Positions 44,952 to 54,834 of a DNA stretch of 64,000 nt are shown here, one piece after another. Origin of the DNA: an uncultured Aquimarina sp. (GTDB lineage Bacteria; Bacteroidota; Bacteroidia; Flavobacteriales; Flavobacteriaceae). The position numbers and the translations under genes are program-made. Position 1 is the first letter of the stretch. The number at the start of each line of letters is the position of its first letter. The stretch is taken from the NCBI RefSeq assembly GCF_947500065.1, contig NZ_CANMQT010000005.1:186001-250000 (forward strand), in the 5' to 3' direction. The notes below the pieces were generated by a model that saw only the letters and a list, made by a program, of their open reading frames with translations, made no database searches and was not told the DNA's origin.

Positions 44952-45444
44952 TTGTTTTATAGTTTAAGTATTTATACAATGATATTACTTATCACGAATT
45001 AGATTGTAGTCCGGTTTAGAGATATTCATGATCCCAGTTAAATTATTTTTTTTAAAGTTTTTAAGTTTTTAAGTTTAGAAATATCAGCATTTAATAAGAC
45101 ACATTCAATTTTTCCTTATTAAATAATGCACTTATTAATTTTCTTATTATTAGCAATAACTTATGAGCTTTTGAGAAAAAGAATAAATATTTTAAAAATT
45201 TACTTTTTTTGTTAAAAAACTGAAGGAATCACAGTATTTAGCAAAAAGGATTTCATTTTTTTATAATCAGTATAACTAACATTTATCCTTCTATCAACTT
45301 ATCTCATAGACATGAGAAGCAAAATGTTAATTTTTTTTTTATATTTACCGCAAAAGTACTTTTAGAATACGGAATAGGTTACTATTATTTAAATATTCGA
45401 CAGTTCTAATTAAACATTTTTACTTTTATAATAAATACTGAGTT
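44952..45444. other. AT-rich intergenic region, no gene found
   Basis: These 493 bases are extremely AT-rich. A short tandem run of AGTTTTTA units occurs near 45055-45078. A 29-codon frame at 45126-45215 (start MHLLIFLLLAITYELLRKR) would give a tiny membrane peptide but has no supporting signal. Promoters for the flanking divergent genes presumably lie here; TATATTTA at about 45341 is one base off the -7 consensus. Confidence 0.4.
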
Positions 45445-45666
45445 ATGGAATTAATGGAGAAAGCGCGTGAGTTTGAGAGCAGAAGCATGAGCAATATGTC
45501 CACTAGTGATAGAGTTGAAGCATCTAGAGAAGCTAAAGATCTTGTTTTAAGCCTTAATAAAATCTATAAGGAAAATAATGATCCTGAAATCATGGAAATG
45601 ATGAAGATTATTACTGCTAAAAAACAAAAGATCGAAAAAAGACTTAAGGGTAGACCGGACGCATAA
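45445..45666 (+). CDS. Small conserved-looking helical protein
   Basis: A 73-residue protein, MELMEKAREFESRSMSNMST at the start, then a charged helical body and a basic end (KKQKIEKRLKGRPDA). It has no signal peptide, membrane segment or zinc motif. A good terminator follows directly, which supports a real short transcript. Function unknown; the start could also be the Met at position 4. Confidence 0.65.
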   Translation: MELMEKAREFESRSMSNMSTSDRVEASREAKDLVLSLNKIYKENNDPEIMEMMKIITAKKQKIEKRLKGRPDA

Positions 45667-45691
45667 AATAATTTTTAAACAAATAACAAAC

Positions 45692-45738
45692 AAGAGGTTC
45701 TTTATTAAGTATCACAATGATAAAGACCTCTTTTTTTC
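45692..45738. terminator. Bidirectional intrinsic terminator
   Basis: AGAGGTTCTTTAT and ATAAAGACCTCT form a stem with one bulge, followed by TTTTTTT. It serves the small helical protein gene on the plus strand and, in reverse, the histidine kinase gene ending at 45742. Confidence 0.75.
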
Positions 45739-45741
45739 TAC

Positions 45742-47580
45742 TTATTCGGGAATCGTAAAATAAAAGGTAGTGCCTTTTCCTTCTTCCGATTCTAACCAGA
45801 TTTCGCCACCGTGAGCTTCAATGATTTTCTTACAGTGTGCTAAACCTATGCCTGTTCCAGGATATTCTTCTCGAGAATGTAACCTTTGAAAAATAGCAAA
45901 GATTCTATCTTTATGTATTTCAGGAATTCCTATTCCATTATCTTTTACAGAAAACTCCCAAAACTTAGACGATCCTTGCTCTTGAGTTTCTTTTTGGATA
46001 GCCGCAATATGAATTTCCGGAACGACGTCTTTGCCCGTAAATTTAATCCCATTACTAACTAGATTCTGTATCAATAATCGTAACTCAATCTTATTACCTT
46101 TTACGACAGGTAACCTTTCAGAATTAATCTTGGCATTTGTTCTTTCTAATACATTACCGAAATCACTTTTTAACTCTTCTACGACCTTATTCACGTCAAC
46201 ATCAGAGAATTCTCTAACTCTTCCTAATCTGGAATATTCTAATAGTGAATCAATAAGATTCTTCATTCGTATACTCGCATCCTTAATAAAGTTAAGGCTC
46301 TCTTTTCCCACTTCATCAAAGCTTTCGCCATAATCTTCTGATATCAATCCTATGAAACTTGATATCGTATTTAAAGGTTCCTGTAAATCATGACTCGCTA
46401 TATATGCAAACTGTTCTAGTTCCTTGTTTTTAGATTCTAAAACCAAAGACTGTTCATTGATCTCCCTATTTTTCATTGCTAACTCTGCATTAAGCCTTTT
46501 TTTATTAAGGTAACTTTTATATATAAAGCCTCCGCACATTAACACAAATAAAATCAAAGCGATCAGTGACCAATTAATTTTTTTCTGATCTTCAATTTCC
46601 GAAAGCTTCTCTTGCAGTATGGCTTCCTGTTTTTTGATTTGATTATTTTGTTCTTTTAAAAATTCCTGTTGCTTTTCGATTTCTTCAGCACTTATTCTAA
46701 TGCTTTCTTCCTGTGTCTTTATAAATGCAACTTGATCCTGAATGTTTTTTTCTAATTCTTTTTCTATCAGTAGTTTTTCTTCGTATTTCTTTTCTTGTAT
46801 TGCGCTTTCGGTAGACAACTTTTGTATCCATTTATTTCGCTCACTGATATCCTCTTTTATAGTATCTATTACTTTTTCCTGATCAATTATCTGTTCTTCC
46901 TGTTGCTTAATCCGCTCTTCCTTACTTTTAATAACTTCTTTTTGTTCTTCATTCTGATCCAATACTTTCTCTAAGGAGTCTTCTGTAGATTTATACAATC
47001 CTTTCCATTTTTGGGAAGATGTGACAGCATATTGCTTTAGTGTGGGAGCAGTGACAAAACCTTCATTATTAATTCGATCAGTATTGATTTCATACTCAAA
47101 TGAAGTACCTACATTAACCATATTAATCATGGAGGCATTATAATCATATTCCTCTGTAACCAGAAGTATCTCTTTACCAGAAATTTTACTAAGAATGTAA
47201 TTAATATCGTAATTGTATTTGTTATGAACATATAATAACTGAACATCTTTAATACTTTTTACGAACTGAAAACGAATAATTTCTACAGGTTTACCAAAAA
47301 TTTTACGTTTTTGAGCCATTGATTTTAGATCTATTATGGTACGATCTGGGCCCAGAACACCTATTTTAAAAGAGTCCATTTCATCTATTTGAGGCCAACT
47401 TACTTGTTGTGCAAAATTATTAATGAATATAGCACGTTGTACTCTTTTGACTTCTTCATTACTAGTATCTTGCCCCCAGACAGTAGCTAAATTGAAGATA
47501 CTAAATAACAGGAACAACATATACGAAACATGTAGTTTGCTATAGGGGATATCAAAAATTTTACACGAACTATTCATCAT
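45742..47580 (-). CDS. Sensor histidine kinase with YfiR-type periplasmic domain
   Basis: A 612-residue membrane kinase: signal/anchor region (about 15-37), a YfiR-like (DUF4154) periplasmic domain (about 42-190), a long coiled coil (about 200-335), a transmembrane helix (337-355), a HisKA domain with the phospho-acceptor H397 (ASHDLQEPL), and a HATPase domain with N (NLVSNGIKF), G1 (DNGIGIP) and G2 (GTGIGLAH) boxes. The TonB-dependent receptor gene overlaps its start by the four bases ATGA, so the receptor and kinase are translationally coupled and probably one sensing unit. Likely partners are the nearby stand-alone receivers. Confidence 0.92.
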   Translation of the reverse strand: MMNSSCKIFDIPYSKLHVSYMLFLLFSIFNLATVWGQDTSNEEVKRVQRAIFINNFAQQVSWPQIDEMDSFKIGVLGPDRTIIDLKSMAQKRKIFGKPVEIIRFQFVKSIKDVQLLYVHNKYNYDINYILSKISGKEILLVTEEYDYNASMINMVNVGTSFEYEINTDRINNEGFVTAPTLKQYAVTSSQKWKGLYKSTEDSLEKVLDQNEEQKEVIKSKEERIKQQEEQIIDQEKVIDTIKEDISERNKWIQKLSTESAIQEKKYEEKLLIEKELEKNIQDQVAFIKTQEESIRISAEEIEKQQEFLKEQNNQIKKQEAILQEKLSEIEDQKKINWSLIALILFVLMCGGFIYKSYLNKKRLNAELAMKNREINEQSLVLESKNKELEQFAYIASHDLQEPLNTISSFIGLISEDYGESFDEVGKESLNFIKDASIRMKNLIDSLLEYSRLGRVREFSDVDVNKVVEELKSDFGNVLERTNAKINSERLPVVKGNKIELRLLIQNLVSNGIKFTGKDVVPEIHIAAIQKETQEQGSSKFWEFSVKDNGIGIPEIHKDRIFAIFQRLHSREEYPGTGIGLAHCKKIIEAHGGEIWLESEEGKGTTFYFTIPE

Positions 47581-50288
47581 AATCGCAACAATAGCCGAAG
47601 ATAATAATTAGCTCCATTTACTCCAAATTGCTGCACTCTTCTGCTATACATAAAATTACCATTACTTGTATTTGCAGAATGCGTATGCTTGTCTGGAAAT
47701 ACGTTAAAAACATTATTCCCTCCTAAGGTACATTTTATATAATCGTTAACCTGATATGAAATGGCTAAATCCGTTGTTAACTTTGGTGAAAAAGTTTGAT
47801 CTCGGGATTCTACTACTCCTGTAAATTCATTTAACACCCAATTAGTCTGATCTCCATCATCCGGATGAATAAATGCTACCTCTCCAAATAATGAATTCAC
47901 CATCTGCAGTCTGAACTTATTAAATTCATAAGAGACTAGGGAATTAATCTTATAATTAGGTTGAGCAGATTCTACTCTTGCAATCTCTTCTCTATTAAAC
48001 AATACATCTTCTTGACCTATAAGAGAAGGAGAAACTTTAATACGCCCTTGTACTTTAGTGTCTGTAATATTTGCGCCTAACGAGGCATCTAATTTACCTC
48101 CACCTAGCATAGTTTTATACGCCAAAGCTATATCAAATCCTGATGTTCTGGAATCAATCGCATTTGTAAAAAATTGTGCTGCTCCAACACCAAATGGTTC
48201 TAAAATAGTTTCATAACCCTCATCAAACCTACCCGAAAGTACAATTCTATCATCTATACTAATTAGGTAATAATCAAAAGTGAAAGTGAAATTATCATTT
48301 AGTTTCCCACTAACTCCCGCACTAAAATGTTTCGATAATTCTGGTTTCAATTTGTCTATCTGAAAAGCTTCTGTTGCTACAGCACTTTCATTATTAAATG
48401 TACCTACCTGGATACTCTCACCATTAATAAACTGCGTACTTATATTCTGAAAAAACACTTGATGAAGTGATGGTGCTCTAAAACCTGTAGAGAACCCAGC
48501 ACGCACACTAATTAGATCATTAATTCTATATCTACTTGATAGTTTCCAAATAGCCTGGCCACCAAAATCATTATATGCCTCATACCGTGCAGCAGCTTTG
48601 ATCAATAATTTTTCTGATACATTTGTTTCTATATCCAGATATACAGAACTATTGGTTCTAAAACGATTTAATTCATTTTCTGGTTGAAAACCAGGAAAAA
48701 CCTGTGCTCCTGCTGCCCTGGGCAGCTCATCTCCTAATTCATCAAAATAGGTACTACCTCCATCGATATAAGAGGCTTCTTCTCCAGCAATAATTTGATA
48801 ATTCTCTACCCTAAGCTCGGCTCCAAAAGCAATATTAATTCCATTAAGCCAATCAAACGTTTTGGAAAGATCAAGGTTGGTGGTATTTTGTTGATATTCA
48901 AACCCACCTGCATAAAAGGTTCTTGGAGAAGCTATTCCTAAAGAGGCATTATTAGAATTATTAACTGTATAATCCAAACTATTAATACCTATAGAATGAC
49001 TAAAATCCACATTCCATCCATTCTTAATTCCCCTGATTCCTCCAGCAACTACATCATCCTGAATATCTGTTAATATTTGAGGAGAAAAACCATTGGGAAA
49101 TAATTCAGGGACAACTCTATCCTGATTTTTTGGAAAACGATAAAACCCTGCAGCTTTACCTTCGCGATAATTTCTTCCTCCTTGAAGATAAAATGTTGCA
49201 TTTTCAGACATTTTGATTTCACCGTTAAAGGCTAAAGCAAGGTTTTGTGTCTCTGCGCTTCCGATCTGCATAACTCTACGTCCGGAGTATCCTGTTTGAT
49301 TAAAAAAACTATTTTCTTGAATCAATCTTTCATCTTCCACTGGATCTTCCGTATAGACTGTTCCGGTATAATCTCCTGCTCTATTGACCGATTCTCTATT
49401 CCTATATTCTGCAGTTACATTAATAAATCCTTCTTTTCCTATTTTCAATCCAAAATTAGCAGCTGAATAGGTCGTAAATCCATCTCCTTCTGTTGTAACT
49501 CCAACTCTATTATCTACATGAATAACTTCAGTTTGCTTCTTTAGAATGATATTGATTACTCCCGCAATGGCATCTGATCCATATTGCGAAGTTGCACCAT
49601 CACGTAATATTTCAATTCGTTCAATAGAAGCTATCGGTATTGCATTAAAATCAGTACCAACAGTACCTCTACCCACAGTACCATTAACATTAAGTAAAGA
49701 ACTATTATGTCTTCTTTTTCCGTTAATCAAAACTAAAACCTGATCTGGTCCTAGACCTCTTAATGTAGCAGGATCAATATGATCTGTACCATCCGCAATC
49801 GTTTGATGTGTAGAATGAAAAGATGGAACCAGATAATGCAAAATATGACTTAATTCTATTTGCGAAGAATTTGTGATCTCCTGTGGAGAAATTATATCCA
49901 CTGGGGCGGTTGTTTTGAGAAGAGATCTGGGCTTTGCTCTAGAACCAATAGAGATTGGCTGATCCATAGAAAAACCAGTTTCTAATATAAAATCTAATTG
50001 AGCAGTTTCACCGACTTTAACCAATACGGTTTTAGAAACTGAATTATACATTACAAATCCAGCCGTGATTACATACTCTCCTTCATCTATATCAAAGGTA
50101 TAATTCCCATTGACATCTGTTGTTGTATCCTGATTAATTCCTTCAATGCTGACTCTTGCTCCTGGTAAATTACCAAATTGATCAGAAACATTACCTGAAA
50201 CTGTAGCTCGTGATTGAGACGAAACTATTTGAGAAAAACAAAAAAATAATACATAGGCGATACAGGGCGTAAACTGCAATCTAACCAT
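47577..50288 (-). CDS. TonB-dependent outer-membrane receptor
   Basis: A 903-residue receptor. Signal peptide to about residue 25, a CarboxypepD_reg-like domain (about 28-105), a plug domain (about 125-240, including LRGLGPDQVLVLINGKRRH and RIEILRDGATSQYGSDAIAG), and a 22-strand-type barrel to the C-terminus (NYYLRLLLRL). It is the classical non-SusC type, and no SusD partner is next to it. Substrate is unknown; such receptors take up siderophores, vitamins or small organics. Coupling to a YfiR-type kinase suggests the ligand or the receptor's occupancy is also a signal. Confidence 0.93.
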   Translation of the reverse strand: MVRLQFTPCIAYVLFFCFSQIVSSQSRATVSGNVSDQFGNLPGARVSIEGINQDTTTDVNGNYTFDIDEGEYVITAGFVMYNSVSKTVLVKVGETAQLDFILETGFSMDQPISIGSRAKPRSLLKTTAPVDIISPQEITNSSQIELSHILHYLVPSFHSTHQTIADGTDHIDPATLRGLGPDQVLVLINGKRRHNSSLLNVNGTVGRGTVGTDFNAIPIASIERIEILRDGATSQYGSDAIAGVINIILKKQTEVIHVDNRVGVTTEGDGFTTYSAANFGLKIGKEGFINVTAEYRNRESVNRAGDYTGTVYTEDPVEDERLIQENSFFNQTGYSGRRVMQIGSAETQNLALAFNGEIKMSENATFYLQGGRNYREGKAAGFYRFPKNQDRVVPELFPNGFSPQILTDIQDDVVAGGIRGIKNGWNVDFSHSIGINSLDYTVNNSNNASLGIASPRTFYAGGFEYQQNTTNLDLSKTFDWLNGINIAFGAELRVENYQIIAGEEASYIDGGSTYFDELGDELPRAAGAQVFPGFQPENELNRFRTNSSVYLDIETNVSEKLLIKAAARYEAYNDFGGQAIWKLSSRYRINDLISVRAGFSTGFRAPSLHQVFFQNISTQFINGESIQVGTFNNESAVATEAFQIDKLKPELSKHFSAGVSGKLNDNFTFTFDYYLISIDDRIVLSGRFDEGYETILEPFGVGAAQFFTNAIDSRTSGFDIALAYKTMLGGGKLDASLGANITDTKVQGRIKVSPSLIGQEDVLFNREEIARVESAQPNYKINSLVSYEFNKFRLQMVNSLFGEVAFIHPDDGDQTNWVLNEFTGVVESRDQTFSPKLTTDLAISYQVNDYIKCTLGGNNVFNVFPDKHTHSANTSNGNFMYSRRVQQFGVNGANYYLRLLLRL

Positions 50289-50420
50289 AAGGGGTAATTT
50301 TAAATTTATTTCCTATTAAAAATGCGTGTGTGCTTAAATGATTATAGCAATATAAATAATAAAAAATCAAAAAAATTCTTAAAAGAGGTATTCTTTTGTA
50401 AATAAATCAAAGAACCAGAC

Positions 50421-50831
50421 TTATCCCACTAAAGTTAATTCTTGATTAAAGTATTCTATTATTATAGTATCCATAACAACTCTCGTAAGCATTTTTCCCT
50501 TAACCCCCTTAATCTCTGGTATTGCATCTGCTATAGCCATATCTTCTGCTGGTAATACAGAACCAAGCATCAAAAAGATGTTTGTCTTTCTAAATGTACT
50601 TTCTAGTTTCTGAAATTCTGATAAAAACTCCCAACCATTCATTACGGGCATATTAATGTCTAAAAAAATTATTTCGGGTATAACTCCCGATTTGATTATT
50701 TCTAGAGCTTCCAAACCATTTTTAGCTACTAATATTTCATCAGCGTATCCCGCTTTTGAAAGTATTGTTTTATTAAAAAAAATAGTGGCTTCACTATCAT
50801 CTACCAAAAGTATTCTTCTTATTTTTTTCAT
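50421..50831 (-). CDS. Stand-alone receiver, atypical (pair A, second gene)
   Basis: A 136-residue receiver domain without output domain. The acidic pair D11/D12 and phospho-acceptor D58 (IIFLDINMPVMNG) are intact, but the conserved Thr/Ser after strand four is altered (FLMLGS) and the Lys-Pro pair is replaced by Lys-Met (GKMLT). It overlaps the preceding receiver gene by ATGA, so the two are coupled. It is closest to the gene at 51439, which shares the same departures. Confidence 0.88.
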   Translation of the reverse strand: MKKIRRILLVDDSEATIFFNKTILSKAGYADEILVAKNGLEALEIIKSGVIPEIIFLDINMPVMNGWEFLSEFQKLESTFRKTNIFLMLGSVLPAEDMAIADAIPEIKGVKGKMLTRVVMDTIIIEYFNQELTLVG

Positions 50832-51250
50832 ATAAAAGGGGTTTCGAAAAAATGTTTTTCTATTACATTATTTAACAATGGGAATGATAATGGTTTACTA
50901 ATAAGGTCTTCAACTAAAGAATTAGCTTTAGAGTTTTCTATGTCTTTGACATCAGAAGAAGTAGTTAATATTATTACTTTAATATCTTTAATAATATTGC
51001 GGTTTAACTTTGAATATTCTATCAAAAATTCCCAGCCATTCATAGCTGGCATATTAAGATCTAAAAAAATCAAATTTGGTTTTAATTCAATTCCTTTTTC
51101 TACGTTCGTTAAGTATTTTAAAGCAGCTTCTCCACTCTGTTCTACTTTTATATTTTCAAAACTATCATGTTTTGATAACACCTTACTGTTATAAAAGTTC
51201 GTGGGTCTATCGTCATCTATTAACAAAACGCAGTTAACTAAATTATTCAT
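50828..51250 (-). CDS. Stand-alone receiver, canonical (pair A, first gene)
   Basis: A 140-residue single receiver domain with D12-D14, phospho-acceptor D64 (LIFLDLNMPAMNG), the Thr-Ser region LTTSS and an intact Lys-Pro (ISKPLSF). It probably exchanges phosphate with the nearby histidine kinase and passes the signal by protein contacts. It is closest to the first gene of the second pair (51883-52311). Confidence 0.9.
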   Translation of the reverse strand: MNNLVNCVLLIDDDRPTNFYNSKVLSKHDSFENIKVEQSGEAALKYLTNVEKGIELKPNLIFLDLNMPAMNGWEFLIEYSKLNRNIIKDIKVIILTTSSDVKDIENSKANSLVEDLISKPLSFPLLNNVIEKHFFETPFI

Positions 51251-51438
51251 AATACATTCTCGTTGGTATATGCCAAAAAAAACACATCACAGTAAAAAAG
51301 TAATAGTAATCTATAGTTTTAGTTCTTCACTTTAGGGTTAAACGCAAAAAAGATCGATAAAGTGTATTTTGTTTATAAAGAAGTACGTTTTTACACCTTT
51401 TTAAGTATAAAAGTTAAACAAAATGAGTTTATTAATTT

Positions 51439-51840
51439 CTAGTTTAGAGATTCGTCGAAATATTTAGACACAATTTCCAAAACAATTTCCTTGGTTAGCA
51501 TCTTTTCTCTAAATTCAGTTACCTGAGGAAAAGACTTCAGTGTATTTTCTTCTTCTTCGCTTAATTTAGCACCTAACATTACTATAATCCTAGAGTTTTT
51601 ATACGCTGCTGATAACTGATTATGTTGTTCTAAGAATTCCCAGCCATTCATCACAGGCATATTCAGATCTAAAAATATAATTTCAGGAATCGTATCAGAT
51701 TGTAGGTGTTTCATAGCATTACTACCATTAGTAGCTATAAGTACTTCTTCTACACAGTTCGTTTTTTGAATAATGGTTTTATTAAAAAAATTAGTTGCAT
51801 TACTGTCATCAACAAGAAGAAAACGTTTTAACCTATTCAT
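51439..51840 (-). CDS. Stand-alone receiver, atypical (pair B, second gene)
   Basis: A 133-residue receiver with D11/D12 and phospho-acceptor D58 (IIFLDLNMPVMNG) but the same altered switch positions as the 50421 gene (VMLGAK; EKMLTK in place of Lys-Pro). It follows the canonical member of its pair by 42 bases. Confidence 0.88.
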   Translation of the reverse strand: MNRLKRFLLVDDSNATNFFNKTIIQKTNCVEEVLIATNGSNAMKHLQSDTIPEIIFLDLNMPVMNGWEFLEQHNQLSAAYKNSRIIVMLGAKLSEEEENTLKSFPQVTEFREKMLTKEIVLEIVSKYFDESLN

Positions 51841-51882
51841 TTTAAAAAATACATCTTATTAAATTAACATATTCTAGTTATC

Positions 51883-52311
51883 TCATGAATTACTTAAAAT
51901 ACCACTGGAAAAATGTTTTTCAAGAACGTTATCTAGTAAATCCAATGATAATGGTTTGTTTATAAAATCATCCACAGCATGGTTTTTTATTGATTCATTA
52001 ACATCGTCTGGGTTAGAAGATGTAGATAATAAAATTACTTTAATGCCTTCTGTAGTACTCTTATTCAACTTAGCAAACTCAACCAAAAACTCCCATCCAT
52101 TCATTGCTGGCATATTGATGTCCAGAAAAATAAGATCCGGTTTTATTGCTACCTTGTTTTCCACTTTAGTGAGATAATCCAATGCAGCTTTCCCACTATG
52201 CACTGTATTTACATTATCAAAACTATTGTGTCTGGTTACTACTCTTTCATTAAAGAAATTTGTGGCCTTATCATCATCGATTAAAAGGACACAGGGGATT
52301 GATTTCTCCAT
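51883..52311 (-). CDS. Stand-alone receiver, canonical (pair B, first gene)
   Basis: The start is taken at the ATG at 52311 (MEKSIPCVLLIDDDKATNFF), which aligns with the paralogue at 50828; the longer frame adds an unrelated N-terminus. The 142-residue receiver has phospho-acceptor D64 (LIFLDINMPAMNG), LSTSS and Lys-Pro (INKPLSL). It is the first gene of the receiver/receptor/kinase cluster, divergent from the acyltransferase gene. Confidence 0.9.
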   Translation of the reverse strand: MEKSIPCVLLIDDDKATNFFNERVVTRHNSFDNVNTVHSGKAALDYLTKVENKVAIKPDLIFLDINMPAMNGWEFLVEFAKLNKSTTEGIKVILLSTSSNPDDVNESIKNHAVDDFINKPLSLDLLDNVLEKHFSSGILSNS

Positions 52312-52525
52312 AAAGTTTTTCCAATTACATTCAAAAAAACTAAACTTATTTGACATAGACACCATAAAATAAGACTTTCCGAAGCAGTTTTCGTTCAAAA
52401 ACCCGATTTAAACGACAAAACTACATCAATTGTTTTACCGTATCGGTATTACGGCATTAAAGTCACTAAAACACCCTTCTATCAAAATTGACAATCGTTT
52501 AACAAAGTTCTATTAAAAATAAATG

Positions 52526-52533
52526 TACATTTG
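52526..52533 (+). promoter_or_regulatory. -7 element of the acyltransferase/hydrolase operon
   Basis: TACATTTG is an exact TAnnTTTG match, 45 bases before the ATG at 52579. The -33 element is not clear. Confidence 0.5.
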
Positions 52534-52578
52534 GAACTAGTCAGACAGTAATTTGTCAATAACGTTTGTAAGGGATTT

Positions 52579-53766
52579 ATGCTTGACAAAATAAAAAATA
52601 GGTGCAAAGCCACCACATTACATTATTCAATATTTAACAGCGCTAATGATGTTCCGTCCATTGATTGGAATAGTATAAATAATAAAAATAATCTTTTTCT
52701 TACACTTGATTATCTAAATACTCTAGAGGATACTTTATCAGAAACTATTGGATTTCGATATATATTATTCTATGACCAAAATGGACCGGTAGGTATTGCT
52801 GTAAATCAACTGATTAAATTCAATACAGAAGATTTAAAATTTCAGGAATTTCCTTGTAGAATAAGTGATGCCATCAAAAATACTTTTATGAAAAGTATGG
52901 ATGTACGGGTATTGGTTTGTGGAAACTTATTTTCCTGTGGTGAACATGGTTTTCTTTACTCTGATAAGATTAGTGCTAAGGAGGCTTTTGAAAATCTATC
53001 AGATGCGTTGAAAGAAATCAGAAAAACTGAAAAGACTGACAAACCCTCTTTTATTTTATTAAAGGAATTCTGGCCAACATCTTTTGACCAAAGTGATTAT
53101 ATTATAAATCAGAAATTCAGAGAATTTAGAATCGATGTAAACATGGTTTTACAAGTGCAGTCTAACTGGAATAATTTTGATGATTACTTGGGTAGTATGA
53201 AAACGAAGTTCAGAACCAGAGCTAAAAAAGTTTTTAAAAAGTCATCCGACCTACTAGTCAAAGATTTTACTTCTGAAGATATAGATCAATATAAAGAAGC
53301 GATTGATACGCTATATCTTTCGGTTCTAGACAATGCTGATTTCAAAATTGGAAAATTAGACGCTGTCACTTTTAGAAACCTTAAAAAAACACTTCAGAGT
53401 TCTTTTGTTTTCAAGGCCTATTTTCTAGATACTAAACTAGTAGGTTTTACTACTTCTTTTATTCTAAACAATGTTGTAGAAGCAAACCATATCGGAATCG
53501 ATTATGCCTATAACAAGTCACATGATATTTACCAAAGAATGTTATATGACTATGTTGATCTGGCTATAGAGAAGAAAGTCGATGAACTAAGATTAGGTAG
53601 AACTGCAGAGATTATTAAGAGCTGTGTAGGTGCTAAGCCTGTAGAAATGAAGCTTTATGTTCGTCATGGCAACTCCATTTCTAATAAACTTTTAAAACCT
53701 TTAGTAGAATTCATTTCACCTAGTGAATACGAAGTTAGGAATCCCTTTAAACTTCAACTAAGTTAA
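52579..53766 (+). CDS. GNAT-fold acyltransferase, FemAB/BioF2-like
   Basis: A 395-residue cytoplasmic protein. Residues about 200-345 resemble a GNAT/FemAB-type acyltransferase: KFRTRAKKVFKKS, then FVFKAYFLDTKLVGFTTSFI, then VEANHIGIDYAYNKSHDIYQ and RMLYDYVDLAIEKKVDELRL, similar to peptidoglycan- or lipid-related N-acyltransferases. The substrate cannot be inferred. Its stop is followed two bases later by the start of the YdjM-like gene, so both belong to one transcript. Confidence 0.7.
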   Translation: MLDKIKNRCKATTLHYSIFNSANDVPSIDWNSINNKNNLFLTLDYLNTLEDTLSETIGFRYILFYDQNGPVGIAVNQLIKFNTEDLKFQEFPCRISDAIKNTFMKSMDVRVLVCGNLFSCGEHGFLYSDKISAKEAFENLSDALKEIRKTEKTDKPSFILLKEFWPTSFDQSDYIINQKFREFRIDVNMVLQVQSNWNNFDDYLGSMKTKFRTRAKKVFKKSSDLLVKDFTSEDIDQYKEAIDTLYLSVLDNADFKIGKLDAVTFRNLKKTLQSSFVFKAYFLDTKLVGFTTSFILNNVVEANHIGIDYAYNKSHDIYQRMLYDYVDLAIEKKVDELRLGRTAEIIKSCVGAKPVEMKLYVRHGNSISNKLLKPLVEFISPSEYEVRNPFKLQLS

Positions 53767-53768
53767 AT

Positions 53769-54782
53769 ATGGATTCATTAACCCAAATTGTATTAGGTGC
53801 CGCCGTTGGTGAAGCCGCCATTGGAAAAAAGGTTGGTAATAAAGCAATGCTTTGGGGAGCTATTGCCGGAACTATTCCGGATCTCGATGTCATGGCTAAA
53901 CTGTTTTTTGACAATGTTACGGCAAATGAATTGCATAGAGGATTTTCGCATTCTATATTGTTTAGTATTATTATGGCTCCAATCCTTGGATGGTTAATCG
54001 CTAAATTATATAGAAATAAAGAGGCTGATTGGAAAGACTGGACAAAATTGATGTTTCTGGGACTATTTACACATCCTATTCTGGATGCATTTACCACTTG
54101 GGGAACACAGTTATTTTGGCCTTTTACGTATAAAGTTTCGTTCAAAAATATTTTTGTAGTGGATCCACTATATACTATCCCTTTTTTAATTCTTGTAATT
54201 ACCGCTATGTTCTATAAAAGAACGAATGTAAAAAGGAAAAAAATAAATAATCTAGGGATTATTATCAGTAGTACCTATATGGTCATCACCTTAGGTTTAA
54301 AGTGGTATACCTATCAAAAATTTCAGGTTAGTTTAGAGAATCAGCACATCGCATATAAAGAAATTCAGACCAAACCTACTCCATTGAATAGCTTGCTATG
54401 GACTACTAATGTAGAAACGGAAGATTCTTTTATGATTGGTTATTACTCTTTATTAGATGACGATGATCGTATTCAATTTTCTGAATTTCCAAAAAACCAT
54501 CATTTGCTAGGTAAAATGAAAGATAACCCTCTAATTTCAAGATTAATTAACTTATCTCAGGGTTGGTATACTATCGAAAAGATTAACAATAAAACGTATT
54601 TTAATGATCTTAGATTTGGTCAATTTGGAATGGGTGCTGAAGCCAGCCGTTTTGTTTTTAGTTATGAATTATATTACGATGCTAATGGTGAATTAAAAGC
54701 CAAAGAAAGAGAACGTGATATAGAGGAAGCCTCTCCTATGCTTAAAAAACTTTTCGCAAGAGTACTTGGAGATAAATCATAA
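53769..54782 (+). CDS. YdjM-like membrane-bound metal-dependent hydrolase
   Basis: A 337-residue inner-membrane protein with the family N-terminus MDSLTQIVLGAAVGEAAIGK. It carries the metal-site residues in GTIPDLD (D38/D40), LHRGFSHS (H56, H61) and FTHPILDAFTTWG (H102, D106). About five transmembrane helices are followed by a soluble C-terminal part. Relatives are LexA-regulated or lipid-related hydrolases of unclear substrate. Coupled to the acyltransferase gene before it, and followed by a strong terminator. Confidence 0.88.
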   Translation: MDSLTQIVLGAAVGEAAIGKKVGNKAMLWGAIAGTIPDLDVMAKLFFDNVTANELHRGFSHSILFSIIMAPILGWLIAKLYRNKEADWKDWTKLMFLGLFTHPILDAFTTWGTQLFWPFTYKVSFKNIFVVDPLYTIPFLILVITAMFYKRTNVKRKKINNLGIIISSTYMVITLGLKWYTYQKFQVSLENQHIAYKEIQTKPTPLNSLLWTTNVETEDSFMIGYYSLLDDDDRIQFSEFPKNHHLLGKMKDNPLISRLINLSQGWYTIEKINNKTYFNDLRFGQFGMGAEASRFVFSYELYYDANGELKAKERERDIEEASPMLKKLFARVLGDKS

Positions 54783-54815
54783 AAAAAAGGTTCAATAGAA
54801 TGAACCCTTTTTTTA
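54783..54815. terminator. Bidirectional intrinsic terminator
   Basis: AAAAAAGGTTCA and TGAACCCTTTTTT form a stem with an ATAGAA loop and T-runs on both strands, between two convergent genes. Confidence 0.85.
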
Positions 54816-54834
54816 CATATATGATTATTGCCTA

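Noticed and set aside
45126-45215. 29-codon frame for a hydrophobic peptide
   Set aside because: In DNA this AT-rich such a frame arises easily by chance; no start signal, terminator or conservation can be shown.
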